Positions 23,666 to 31,636 are shown, counted from the first letter of the stretch. The stretch is 31,669 nucleotides of DNA from QYOJ01 sp964642545 (GCA_964642545.1 CAZXQU010000031.1:1-31669); one strand, 5' to 3'. The notes: generated by a model not told the origin, from the sequence alone. Made by a program: numbers and translations.

Positions 23666-25460
23666 ACATCCTTCCAGGTACTGAGATCCCTAACAACCCC
23701 ATTCCTTTTCGAATTACATCACCGGTTATCGCTGATAGTTCAAGCCTGAAAGCCACCACCTCCAAATTCTCCTCACGCAAAACGGGAACCTCCTGGTAAA
23801 ATTGATTGTACTCTTTAGCAAGATCATACATGTAATTTGCCATTAAAGCTGGACTTAGCTCAATGCCAGCCTGTTCTACAACAGAGGGATAGTGGTAGAG
23901 TAATTTGATGACTTCACGCTCTTGGGGTAATAGGTTTCGGGTTCCGCGTTTCGCGTTTCGCGTTTCGCGTATCGCATATCCCGCATCTGAAGCTTTCCTT
24001 AGCAAAGATTGTATCCGGGCGTATGTGTACTGAATGAACGGACCGGTGTTTCCATTAAAATCAATCGATTCTTTCGGGTCAAACAGCATATTCTTCTTTG
24101 GATCCACCTTCAGGATGAAATATTTCAATGCGCCCATGCCGATCGTCTCAAAGAGCAAACTGGCTTCCTCTTCCGGGAAGTCATCTACCTTACCAAGCAT
24201 CCTTGTAGTCTCCTCTGCAGTCTGCCGCATCTCCTCCATCAGGTCGTCAGCATCCACCACGGTTCCTTCACGCGATTTCATCTTCCCCTCAGGAAGCTCC
24301 ACCATGCCATAGGAGAGATGGAAAATGGTATCTGAGGATGGTTTCCCCAGAATTTTCAACACTCTTTTCAGAACATCAAAGTGATAGATCTGTTCATTGC
24401 CAACAACATAGATCATCCGGGAAGGGGTATACTCTTCAAAGCGCTGCTCAGCAGTGCCCAAATCCTGTGTCATATAGACTGATGTTCCGTCGGCACGCAA
24501 CAGCAGCTTTTCATCTAATCCATCATCAGTAAGGTCGACCCAGATACTACCATCAGCCTTCGTGATCAACACACCTCTTTCCACAGCATCATAGACAAGC
24601 TCTTTGCCAAAGAGGAAGGTGTCACTCTCAAAATAAGTCTTATCGAAATTCACGCCCATTCTTTCATAGGTGGTTGCAAATCCATCGTAGGCCCAACCAT
24701 TCATCGTTTGCCATAACCTGATAATCTCGGGGTCCCCGGCCTCCCATTGACGAAGGATCTCCTGAGCTTCCCTGATCAGGTCAGCCCCTTTTGCCGACTC
24801 CTCCTCCGTCATCCCGGATGTCATCAACTCCCGAATCTCCTCTTTATAATGCTTTTCAAAGAGTACATAGTATTTTCCAACCAAATGATCGCCTTTGACT
24901 CTTGATTTTTGGGGATTCTCTCCGCCACCCCATTTCATATAGGCTACCAGCGACTTACAGATATGAATTCCCCGGTCATTCACAAGATTGACCTTTTTAA
25001 CGCAATATCCGTTTGCTTCAAGAATGAGAGAGATGGAGTATCCCAAAAGGTTGTTCCTGATATGTCCCAGATGGAGTGGTTTATTGGTATTAGGAGATGA
25101 ATACTCAAGAACAACAGGAGCAATCCTACGGTCAGCGAATATTCCAAAGCCAGGAGATTGAGCCTCTTTCTCAAGAAAATCCATCCAGAATGCTTCGGTC
25201 ATCACCAGGTTGAGAAATCCTTTTATTACATGAAACTGCTGAATCCAGGAAATCTGCGACATCAGGTAGTTCCCCAGTTCGGCAGCGGTTGCTTCAGGCG
25301 ACTTCCGGGTAAATCTGACCAAAGGAAAAACAACGACGGTGAAATCACCCGAAATCTCTCGTTTGGTTCTTTCAAATCCAATGATATCAGGGGAGATCTC
25401 CTGCTTATATAGATCTCTTACCGCTGCGACACAACACTCCCTGATTTTCTGCTCGGTCAT
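23664..25460 (-). CDS. argS: Arginine--tRNA ligase
   Basis: Class I synthetase charging tRNA-Arg. The 598-aa product has the N-terminal Add-1 domain (about 1-100), the HIGH-type motif NKPLHLGHIRNN (HLGH at 130-133), a KMSK-like GKMKSREGTVV near residue 391, and the DALR anticodon-binding domain at the end (FIQYTYARIQSLLRKA onward). Residues about 491-509, early in the DALR domain, are encoded by a heptamer array (23934-23989); the product still reads in frame to the normal end. A TAnnTTTG element is just upstream. Confidence 0.97.
   Translation of the reverse strand: MTEQKIRECCVAAVRDLYKQEISPDIIGFERTKREISGDFTVVVFPLVRFTRKSPEATAAELGNYLMSQISWIQQFHVIKGFLNLVMTEAFWMDFLEKEAQSPGFGIFADRRIAPVVLEYSSPNTNKPLHLGHIRNNLLGYSISLILEANGYCVKKVNLVNDRGIHICKSLVAYMKWGGGENPQKSRVKGDHLVGKYYVLFEKHYKEEIRELMTSGMTEEESAKGADLIREAQEILRQWEAGDPEIIRLWQTMNGWAYDGFATTYERMGVNFDKTYFESDTFLFGKELVYDAVERGVLITKADGSIWVDLTDDGLDEKLLLRADGTSVYMTQDLGTAEQRFEEYTPSRMIYVVGNEQIYHFDVLKRVLKILGKPSSDTIFHLSYGMVELPEGKMKSREGTVVDADDLMEEMRQTAEETTRMLGKVDDFPEEEASLLFETIGMGALKYFILKVDPKKNMLFDPKESIDFNGNTGPFIQYTYARIQSLLRKASDAGYAIRETRNAKRGTRNLLPQEREVIKLLYHYPSVVEQAGIELSPALMANYMYDLAKEYNQFYQEVPVLREENLEVVAFRLELSAITGDVIRKGMGLLGISVPGRM
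23934..23989. repeat. Heptamer array inside argS
   Basis: Eight 7-nt words on the plus strand: gtttcgg, gttccgc, gtttcgc three times, gtatcgc, atatccc, gcatctg. Translated in frame on the minus strand as YAIRETRNAKRGTRN, between two DALR-domain helices. It has the cleanest tandem core in the window. Confidence 0.9.
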
Positions 25461-25477
25461 ACTCTAAAGTTGAATTG

Positions 25478-25485
25478 CAAAGGTA
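25478..25485 (-). promoter_or_regulatory. -7 element of argS
   Basis: TACCTTTG on the minus strand, an exact TAnnTTTG match, 17 bases before the argS ATG. No convincing -33 box. Confidence 0.55.
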
Positions 25486-25512
25486 AAGAGTTCAATGAAT
25501 TTGACATGCGGA

Positions 25513-25544
25513 TTTGGGGAATTTGTTAAAAAGAGTTAGGTTTG
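25513..25544 (+). promoter_or_regulatory. Full promoter of the COG2403-pyrB-pyrI operon
   Basis: TTTG at 25513-25516, 20 bases, then TAGGTTTG at 25537-25544: both elements of the Bacteroidota consensus at ideal spacing. Transcription would start near 25551, leaving a leader of about 40 nt before the ATG at 25592. I see no attenuator hairpin or leader peptide in it. Confidence 0.75.
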
Positions 25545-25591
25545 CAAATCAAATCCAGATACTATTTATTCTAACAAAAAGCGAGGTTTTA

Positions 25592-26938
25592 ATGAAAAAG
25601 ACTGTAATCATCATTGGTGCCGCAGGAAGGGACTTCCATAACTTCAACACCTATTACCGGGATAATCCCGATTTTAACGTTGTTGCCTTCACTGCTGCTC
25701 AGATTCCCGACATCGATGGGCGAAAATACCCTGCTGCTCTGGCAGGAAAACTTTATCCGAAAGGCATTCCTATCTTCGCCCAGGAAGAGCTCCCTAAGCT
25801 GATCAAAAAATTCAATGTTGACATCTGTAATTTTGCATACAGCGATGTCACATATCAGCATGTAATGAACCTGAGTGCTATCGTAAATGCCGCAGGAGCC
25901 AGTTTCTTTTTGCTCAGCCCGAAGGAGACTATGATCAAAAGCACCAAACCGGTGATCTCAGTGTGTGCTACCCGCACAGGTTGTGGCAAGAGCCAGACCT
26001 CCCGCCGGATCATTGAAATCCTGATGGCAAAAGGGCTGAAAGTGGTTGCTGTTCGTCACCCTATGCCCTATGGTGACCTTGTTGCCCAAAAGGTTCAGCG
26101 CTTTGCCTCTGTCAAAGACCTGGCCAAACACAAATGCACCATCGAAGAGATGGAAGAGTACGAGCCTCATGTTGTTCGTGGTAATGTCATCTATGCAGGC
26201 GTGGATTATGAAGCGATCTTACGTGCTGCGGAGAAAGATCCCGATGGATGCGACGTGATCCTTTGGGACGGCGGAAATAACGACTTCTCCTTTTACAAAC
26301 CTGACCTGTTGGTCACAGTAGCAGATCCCCATCGTCCGGGTGCTGAACTGAGTTATTATCCTGGAGAAGTGAATCTTCGGATGGCAGATGTTGTCGTCCT
26401 GAACAAAATCGACTCAGCCTATCCTGAGAACATCAAGATTGTTCGTGACAACATCCGTAAAGTGAATCCAACGGCTCTTGTTGTAGATGCTGCTTCTCCC
26501 ATCAGTGTTGATGACATGTCGCTCATCAGGGGCAAGAAAGTACTGGTGATCGAAGATGGTCCTACACTTACCCATGGCGAGATGAAAATTGGTGCTGGTG
26601 TGGTGGCTGCTGAGAAATATGGTGCTGCCGAACTGGTGGATCCACGTCCGTACGTGGTTGGCAAACTGGCAGAAACATTCCGGATCTATCCGAATATCGG
26701 CCAATTGATGCCGGCAATGGGATACGGTGCGCAGCAGATAAAAGACCTGGAGACCTCGATCAACAAGACCCCGTGTGACTCGGTAATTATTGCCACACCC
26801 ATTGACCTGAATCGGCTTATCAAGATCAAAAAGCCTAACACACGAGTCTATTATGACCTTCAGGAGATTGGTAATCCAAATTTCGACACAATTTTAGGCG
26901 ACTTTATGAAAAAGAATAAGCTGAAAGGCAAAAAGTAA
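25592..26938 (+). CDS. COG2403 P-loop protein, cyclic 2,3-diphosphoglycerate synthetase family
   Basis: A 448-aa soluble protein. Residues 1-115 form a Rossmann-like N-terminal domain (MKKTVIIIGAAGRDFHNFNT); a P-loop follows at 130-137 (TRTGCGKSQTS), with further NTPase features ILWDGGNNDFSF and VVVLNKIDSA. It matches the predicted-GTPase family COG2403, named for the cyclic 2,3-diphosphoglycerate synthetase of methanogens; bacterial members lack a demonstrated role. The ATG at 25592 is used because the frame upstream crosses the promoter. It is the first gene of an operon: pyrB starts 5 nt after its stop. Confidence 0.85.
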   Translation: MKKTVIIIGAAGRDFHNFNTYYRDNPDFNVVAFTAAQIPDIDGRKYPAALAGKLYPKGIPIFAQEELPKLIKKFNVDICNFAYSDVTYQHVMNLSAIVNAAGASFFLLSPKETMIKSTKPVISVCATRTGCGKSQTSRRIIEILMAKGLKVVAVRHPMPYGDLVAQKVQRFASVKDLAKHKCTIEEMEEYEPHVVRGNVIYAGVDYEAILRAAEKDPDGCDVILWDGGNNDFSFYKPDLLVTVADPHRPGAELSYYPGEVNLRMADVVVLNKIDSAYPENIKIVRDNIRKVNPTALVVDAASPISVDDMSLIRGKKVLVIEDGPTLTHGEMKIGAGVVAAEKYGAAELVDPRPYVVGKLAETFRIYPNIGQLMPAMGYGAQQIKDLETSINKTPCDSVIIATPIDLNRLIKIKKPNTRVYYDLQEIGNPNFDTILGDFMKKNKLKGKK

Positions 26939-26943
26939 CTTAA

Positions 26944-27855
26944 ATGAGAAACAAAAGCCTGATTTCCATTAACGACTTTACTCCAGAAGAACATATCAGA
27001 ATCCTCGACCTCGCCGAGGACTTTGAACGGCAACCAACACAACGAATCCTGGAAGAATTTGTCGTTGCAACACTCTTTTTCGAACCCTCTACCCGTACAC
27101 GACTAAGTTTCGAATCGGCCGCATCAAGGTTGGGTGCCCGACTGATTGGATTCTCAGAACCGGCCAGCACAAGCCTTCAAAAAGGGGAGTCGTTACGGGA
27201 CACTATTCGTACAATTAGCAACTACAGCGATCTTATCGTAATGCGTCACCCAAGGGAAGGAAGCGCACGGTTCGCCAGCGAAGTATCCTCCGTGCCAATT
27301 ATCAATGCCGGCGATGGAACCAACCAACACCCAACACAAACCCTGCTGGATCTCTACTCCATCCGAAAAACGCAGGGAAAACTCGACAACCTGGAGATCG
27401 CTTTTGTTGGAGACCTGAAATACGGAAGAACTGTTCACTCCCTTGTGATGGCGTTTTGCAACTACAACACAACTTTCCACTTCGTATCTCCGGAAGCATT
27501 GAAGTTGCCAAGTTCTGTAAAAATGCACATCAAGGATAAAAATCTAATATACCACCAATATACCGATTTTCAAGCGGTGGTGCCGAAAGCCGACATCATC
27601 TACATGACAAGAATCCAAAAAGAACGATTCTCGGATCCACTTGATTACGAAAAAGTTAAAAATTCGTACATCCTGAAGAAACAGATGCTGGAAGATGCAA
27701 AACCTAACTTGAAAATTCTGCATCCCCTCCCGAGAGTTAATGAAATTGCCATCGATGTGGATGAAAATCCAATGGCTTACTACTTTACACAAGCCCTCAA
27801 TGGCGTATTTGTACGTCAGGCCCTTCTGGCTTCTATTCTAGGTGTTGTAGCATAA
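26944..27855 (+). CDS. pyrB: Aspartate carbamoyltransferase catalytic subunit
   Basis: Condenses carbamoyl phosphate and aspartate, the committed step of pyrimidine synthesis. The 303-aa product has the carbamoyl-phosphate loop FEPSTRTRLSFES (STRTR at 49-53), the 80s-loop lysine in TSLQKGESLRDT, GDGTNQHPTQTLLDLYSI, and HPLPRVNEI near the end. With pyrI 16 nt downstream it should form the E. coli-type c6r6 allosteric enzyme. It is co-transcribed with the COG2403 protein. Confidence 0.98.
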   Translation: MRNKSLISINDFTPEEHIRILDLAEDFERQPTQRILEEFVVATLFFEPSTRTRLSFESAASRLGARLIGFSEPASTSLQKGESLRDTIRTISNYSDLIVMRHPREGSARFASEVSSVPIINAGDGTNQHPTQTLLDLYSIRKTQGKLDNLEIAFVGDLKYGRTVHSLVMAFCNYNTTFHFVSPEALKLPSSVKMHIKDKNLIYHQYTDFQAVVPKADIIYMTRIQKERFSDPLDYEKVKNSYILKKQMLEDAKPNLKILHPLPRVNEIAIDVDENPMAYYFTQALNGVFVRQALLASILGVVA

Positions 27856-27871
27856 TTAAAAATCTCTCTGT

Positions 27872-28339
27872 ATGGCTAAGAAAGAAATCAGGAAAGAGTT
27901 AAAGGTTTCAGCAATTGAGAATGGAACAGTGATTGATCATATCCCGTCTCAAAATGTTTTTCAGGTTATCCGGATTCTCAACCTTGCCGAATACCCCAAC
28001 CAATTACTGCTTGCAACCAATCTGGAAAGCCAGAAAATGGGCAAAAAAGGGATCATCAAGGTTAGCAATAAGTTCTTTGTTCCTCAGGAGATCAACAAAA
28101 TTGCGCTTGTTGCACCATCAGCAACCCTGATTATCATCCGCGACTTCAACGTCACCGAAAAGAAACAGGTGAAAATCCCTGGCAAGGTTGAAAAGATTGT
28201 TAAATGCTTCAACCCCAACTGCATCACCAACAACGAAGAAATGGAGACCCATTTTACCGTTATCGACAAAAAAGATCTCAAACTCCGTTGCAATTACTGC
28301 GAAAAGATCACAGCGAAAGATAACATGGTGTTCATATAA
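27872..28339 (+). CDS. pyrI: Aspartate carbamoyltransferase regulatory subunit
   Basis: The 155-aa regulatory chain binds ATP/CTP through its N-terminal allosteric domain and contacts PyrB through a zinc domain. The four zinc cysteines are C112, C117, C140 and C143 (KCFNPNC ... RCNYC), aligned within three residues of the E. coli ligands C109, C114, C138 and C141. Length is standard. A heptamer array starts one base after its TAA, and the next gene has its own promoter, so the operon probably ends here. Confidence 0.97.
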   Translation: MAKKEIRKELKVSAIENGTVIDHIPSQNVFQVIRILNLAEYPNQLLLATNLESQKMGKKGIIKVSNKFFVPQEINKIALVAPSATLIIIRDFNVTEKKQVKIPGKVEKIVKCFNPNCITNNEEMETHFTVIDKKDLKLRCNYCEKITAKDNMVFI

Positions 28340-28340
28340 G

Positions 28341-28375
28341 ACAGGGATTAGGGAATAGCGATTCGGGATACGAGT
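28341..28375. repeat. Heptamer array after the pyrI stop codon
   Basis: Five 7-nt words: acaggga, ttaggga, atagcga, ttcggga, tacgagt. It begins one base after the pyrI TAA and runs into the promoter of the next gene; TTCG at 28362-28365 stands where the -33 box would be. Confidence 0.8.
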
Positions 28376-28386
28376 AAAAAAGATAT

Positions 28387-28394
28387 TATCTTTG
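28387..28394 (+). promoter_or_regulatory. -7 element of the secreted protein gene at 28411
   Basis: TATCTTTG, an exact TAnnTTTG match, 16 bases before the ATG. A TTCG 21 bases upstream, inside the heptamer array, is an imperfect -33 box. Confidence 0.6.
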
Positions 28395-28410
28395 TTCAAC
28401 GAAATTCAGT

Positions 28411-29076
28411 ATGAACAGAACTCTTGGCATCCTAATCTTTGTCCTTTTCGTCCTTATTGCCGGGGCTCAGGATCAGGTATTTGACACACTTCCGCCATCC
28501 ATTACAGTAGATCAGGACGGAACCCTGATAGCCCCTCCAAAGCGGATGCAGACAAATGTAATGATTGGGACACAGTTTTCCACCTCCTCATGGTTTGGGT
28601 CGGGGCTCACAACATTCATTTCACCCAGCGTTTCCTACCGTGTTTCTCCCAGATTCTCCGTAAGAGGCGGGCTGACTATCGCTAATACGGCTTTATTCGA
28701 TTACAAACCGTGGTTTGCTCTTGAAGGATCCCCGACCTATGATGCCAACTTCACAAAAGCGGTGTTGTATCTGGAAGGAAGCTACCAGGTAACCGACAGA
28801 CTTACCATTTCAGGCGCCGGGTTCAAAGAGTTCACCATTACCGACAACAGCAATTTTTACAACCCATATAGTAACAATGAACCCTATGGCATCTATTTGA
28901 ATGCCGATTACAAGATTGCTGAAGGGGTGCATATCCAGGCTGGATTCGGGTATACCCGAGGCTATTCTCCCTATATGGGCTCCCCTATGTACGACCCCTC
29001 TCCCTTTTCAGGAGGATCATTTCACCCCTCTCCTTTTCAACGGAACACATTCAACAACAGTCCATTTGGTTGGTAG
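28411..29076 (+). CDS. Secreted protein of unknown function, likely outer-membrane beta-barrel
   Basis: A 221-aa protein with signal peptide MNRTLGILIFVLFVLIAGA. Residues 50-175 alternate in a beta-strand pattern (TNVMIGTQFSTSSWFG, PSVSYRVSPRFSVRGGLTIA, GIYLNADYKIAEGVHIQAGF) like a small outer-membrane barrel. The C-terminus is a proline/serine/phenylalanine-rich tail with repeated SPY/SPF/PSPF steps, ending in SPFGW. No family is recognised. It is separated from pyrI by an array and has its own promoter. Confidence 0.75.
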   Translation: MNRTLGILIFVLFVLIAGAQDQVFDTLPPSITVDQDGTLIAPPKRMQTNVMIGTQFSTSSWFGSGLTTFISPSVSYRVSPRFSVRGGLTIANTALFDYKPWFALEGSPTYDANFTKAVLYLEGSYQVTDRLTISGAGFKEFTITDNSNFYNPYSNNEPYGIYLNADYKIAEGVHIQAGFGYTRGYSPYMGSPMYDPSPFSGGSFHPSPFQRNTFNNSPFGW

Positions 29077-29083
29077 TAAACCA

Positions 29084-29099
29084 AAAGCGAAGTAGCGAA
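29084..29099. repeat. Two-unit octamer repeat between converging stops
   Basis: aaagcgaa and gtagcgaa, in the 24-nt gap between the TAG at 29074-29076 and the converging AlbA_2 gene. Too short to stand alone, but its words match the octamers after folD (gaaatagc on the sense strand). Confidence 0.4.
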
Positions 29100-29100
29100 A

Positions 29101-30291
29101 TTATTGCTGGAAGTGATCGGCGATGTATTTCAATGCTTCACTCACTGACATCGCAGCACTGGCAGGTCCGATGCGGATATAATACTCCTCTTCAAACCCG
29201 GGTTGTTTCAAAAAAACAGGACGCAGACTCCTGGCACACTCAACCAGGCAGATCGTTTTTCCTTCAAGGTTTTCAAGTTTTGTTGTGATATACGGAGTCA
29301 CATCCCGTCCGAAGCATGTCCGGATAAGTGTCCAGAGGTGAAGCAACCAGCGATCATCCGTTTGAAGCCTGTCACTCTCGATACCTTCAACCGACCCATC
29401 ATCCCGGACACCAATTAACAAGGTCCCTCCTTCCGAATTCAGGAAAGCTGAGATGGTTTTCAGTACGGCCCGTTCAATGTGTTGTGCTGTTTTTCCCTGC
29501 CGAAGATCCCATCTGAGGGTAGATTTAAATTCCAGAAGGTTGCTTTCGCCAAGGCTTATCAGTAACTCCAACTCCTCAACCCGGTTTGGGCGTATTTCAC
29601 ACGCCAGAATGTAATCCCTTACTGCCGACGATTCGTGTAGAATTGAAGAGAAATTGTGATCCTGCGGATGACCTCCGGTAAGTGCAACCATCCCTTTGGA
29701 ATACTCGGCAGGTGATATCCGGTTGGTTGCAAGCAGAAGCGGTAAGACGATACCCGGTTCATGTTCCCTAACGAGGTATATAACCACACTTTTTTCTTCC
29801 AAAGAGAGCCTGCTATATGTTGTCCGGATAACGGCAGCAAATGGATCTTCCGCATCAACAGCAAGTTCATCCTGTTTTACACATTCCTCGAAAAAAGTAT
29901 TCACACTCCCAAGAAGTTCAGAAAAAATCCAGAGAGAGAGGTTCAACCTATCCTCCCCGAATGGATCGTCGACCGAACTCTTCGGTTTAGATATACCTGC
30001 TTTAACCATGACAAAAGGATCTGAAGCAAGGAGCTCTGTCATCGTTTCACCCACAGGATCAACATCTTCTAACAGAACATCTCGCTGAATCTCAAAAAGT
30101 TGTAAAGAAATGACTGACTCATCATGATAGGCCATGAAAAGATCGGTAAGGATATGCTTTACTAGTCGGCCGTTTGCATGCGCCACTTCAAACCCTCCCT
30201 TGGTGAGAAGCGCGTGATCTCCCTGGTAAATGATATAATCCTCTGATCGTTTTACAAGGTCAAGTAAGGGTGGATCGTTTTTTTCTTTCAT
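29101..30291 (-). CDS. AlbA_2/Schlafen-like domain protein with large uncharacterised N-terminal region
   Basis: A 396-aa soluble protein. Residues about 245-390 form an AlbA_2 (PF04326, Schlafen-core-like) domain: LGESNLLEFKSTLRWDL with E249, E254 and K256, then ISAFLNSEGGTLLIGVRDDG with acidic D297/D298. In Schlafen RNases a similar trio of acidic residues cuts tRNA, but most bacterial members are described only as putative nucleic-acid or ATP-binding regulators. The first 240 residues are helical and acidic and I do not recognise them; TRNRISPAEYSKGM-like helices do not form an obvious HTH. It converges on the 28411 gene and is divergent from the histidine kinase. Confidence 0.8.
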   Translation of the reverse strand: MKEKNDPPLLDLVKRSEDYIIYQGDHALLTKGGFEVAHANGRLVKHILTDLFMAYHDESVISLQLFEIQRDVLLEDVDPVGETMTELLASDPFVMVKAGISKPKSSVDDPFGEDRLNLSLWIFSELLGSVNTFFEECVKQDELAVDAEDPFAAVIRTTYSRLSLEEKSVVIYLVREHEPGIVLPLLLATNRISPAEYSKGMVALTGGHPQDHNFSSILHESSAVRDYILACEIRPNRVEELELLISLGESNLLEFKSTLRWDLRQGKTAQHIERAVLKTISAFLNSEGGTLLIGVRDDGSVEGIESDRLQTDDRWLLHLWTLIRTCFGRDVTPYITTKLENLEGKTICLVECARSLRPVFLKQPGFEEEYYIRIGPASAAMSVSEALKYIADHFQQ

Positions 30292-30327
30292 TATTCGATG
30301 TGTCGGGGTTAAAGGGTTTCAGGAAAT

Positions 30328-30335
30328 CAAAATTA
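30328..30335 (-). promoter_or_regulatory. -7 element of the AlbA_2 gene
   Basis: TAATTTTG on the minus strand, an exact TAnnTTTG match, 36 bases before the ATG at 30291. Confidence 0.5.
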
Positions 30336-30451
30336 GTGAAAATCCCTGGCGTTATCGCTGGTAAAATATCCGAGACCATCAACATCACCGTAGAGGTTAC
30401 GCTTGATCTTCTGAAATAAGTCCGTCCTCCAAAAACACTTACTCCTCGGTA

Positions 30452-30478
30452 GCAGGCACATTCTTTGAATCTGCCTGC
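30452..30478. repeat. Inverted repeat in the AlbA_2-kinase intergenic region
   Basis: GCAGGCA and TGCCTGC, perfect 7-bp arms with a 13-nt loop; no T-run follows. The GGCA/TGCC core is shared with the palindrome at 531-550, so both might be REP-like, but two examples prove nothing. Confidence 0.5.
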
Positions 30479-30595
30479 AGGTCTCATTTGTATATAACCA
30501 GATTTCTCGATCAATTGTTCCGTTATATATGTAGAATTAGAATGTTGATCCAAACTTTTTCATGCATATTCCTAATTTTTGTAACATTGTGCCTT

Positions 30596-31636
30596 ATGCC
30601 ACAGAATAAATTCCTCAGGCTCTTTTTTCATGTTCTTTTCTGGATATTTATTATATCCTTCTTTACATTTATTTACGGAATTAGGGAAGGAAAATATTTC
30701 GAGCTTTTCGAAGTGCTTCTCGGCACCCTCCCCCTGGATATGCTCTATACCTATTTCCTCATCTATTTCCTGATTCCAGAACTACTGCTGAAAAAGAGGT
30801 ATCTGTTATTCATCTTATCTTTCATTGTCTCCTTTTCCCTCGCTGTCATCATTGAATGGACCATCAACTTCTTTATCCTCTACCCGTCTATCTACAGTGA
30901 TTATCAAGATTGGCAAGGAAATATCAGTTATTTTTCAGGAGCAGGTCTTATGATATATGTATCACTCGGATTTGTGATCCTTCTGGCATCAACAATCAAA
31001 CTTTCACGGCACTGGCTTCAGTCACAACAAGACAAAGCGGAACTGGAGATTCAGAACAGAAAGAGTGAACTTGCGCTATTGCGAAGCCAGGTCAATCCAC
31101 ATTTTTTATTCAACACCCTTAACAATATAGACACACTGATCAGAAAGAATCCCGACAAAGCATCCGACTCTGTGTTGAAGCTTTCCGAGATCATGCGTTA
31201 TTTTATTTATGAGGCTACAGCCGATAAGGTACCTCTAGAGAGAGAGGTCGATTACCTAAGCAATTTCATTGAGCTACAGCGAATCCGGCACAAAGATCCC
31301 GAATTTATCCGCTTTCAGGTCTTTGGGTCGCCGGGCAGGATGGTTATTCCCCCAATGTTATTTATCCCGTTTGTTGAAAATGCATTCAAGCATGGTTCAA
31401 AAGGGAATCGGATTCCTGCCATCACTGTTGATCTTTGGATGGAACATAAGGAGATTCGGTTTGAAGTTGTGAATTTTGTGGAGCGTCATCACGAACATGT
31501 CAAAGATTCCGGCAGAGGGATTGGGTTGATGAATGTAATCAGAAGGCTGGAGTTAATGTACCCAGGGCAATACTCCCTATCGATTGATGAGAAAAAAGAG
31601 AAGTATATGATTGTATTAAAAATCAAAATGATATGA
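30596..31636 (+). CDS. LytS-type sensor histidine kinase
   Basis: A 346-aa membrane kinase. Four hydrophobic helices (about 8-28, 42-62, 68-97, 114-133) form the sensor part, followed by a short coiled coil (SQQDKAELEIQNRKSE) and the His_kinase box LRSQVNPHFLFNTLNNI with phospho-accepting H169, the N-box PFVENAFKHG (N262) and the G-box SGRGIGLMNV. The ATG at 30596 is preferred over the open extension to 30488, because a -7-like TAATTTTTG lies at 30573-30581 and MPQNKFLRLFFHVLFWIF is a natural start. It overlaps the response regulator by ATGA, so the two are translated together. The signal is unknown. Confidence 0.9.
   Translation: MPQNKFLRLFFHVLFWIFIISFFTFIYGIREGKYFELFEVLLGTLPLDMLYTYFLIYFLIPELLLKKRYLLFILSFIVSFSLAVIIEWTINFFILYPSIYSDYQDWQGNISYFSGAGLMIYVSLGFVILLASTIKLSRHWLQSQQDKAELEIQNRKSELALLRSQVNPHFLFNTLNNIDTLIRKNPDKASDSVLKLSEIMRYFIYEATADKVPLEREVDYLSNFIELQRIRHKDPEFIRFQVFGSPGRMVIPPMLFIPFVENAFKHGSKGNRIPAITVDLWMEHKEIRFEVVNFVERHHEHVKDSGRGIGLMNVIRRLELMYPGQYSLSIDEKKEKYMIVLKIKMI

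Larger units (their letters stand above)
30292..30595. other. 304-nt divergent intergenic region
   Basis: Holds the AlbA_2 promoter (30328-30335), a hairpin (30452-30478) and, just before the kinase ATG, TAATTTTTG at 30573-30581, one base longer than the -7 consensus. A plus-strand frame from GTG 30300 to TAA 30417-30419 would encode 39 residues including KIPGVIAGKISETINITVEV; it has no start signals, so I treat it as a possible gene remnant rather than a gene. Confidence 0.5.

Noticed and set aside
566..28375. CRISPR arrays
   Set aside because: The repeated words are 7-8 nt, adjacent and degenerate, with no spacers and no cas genes.
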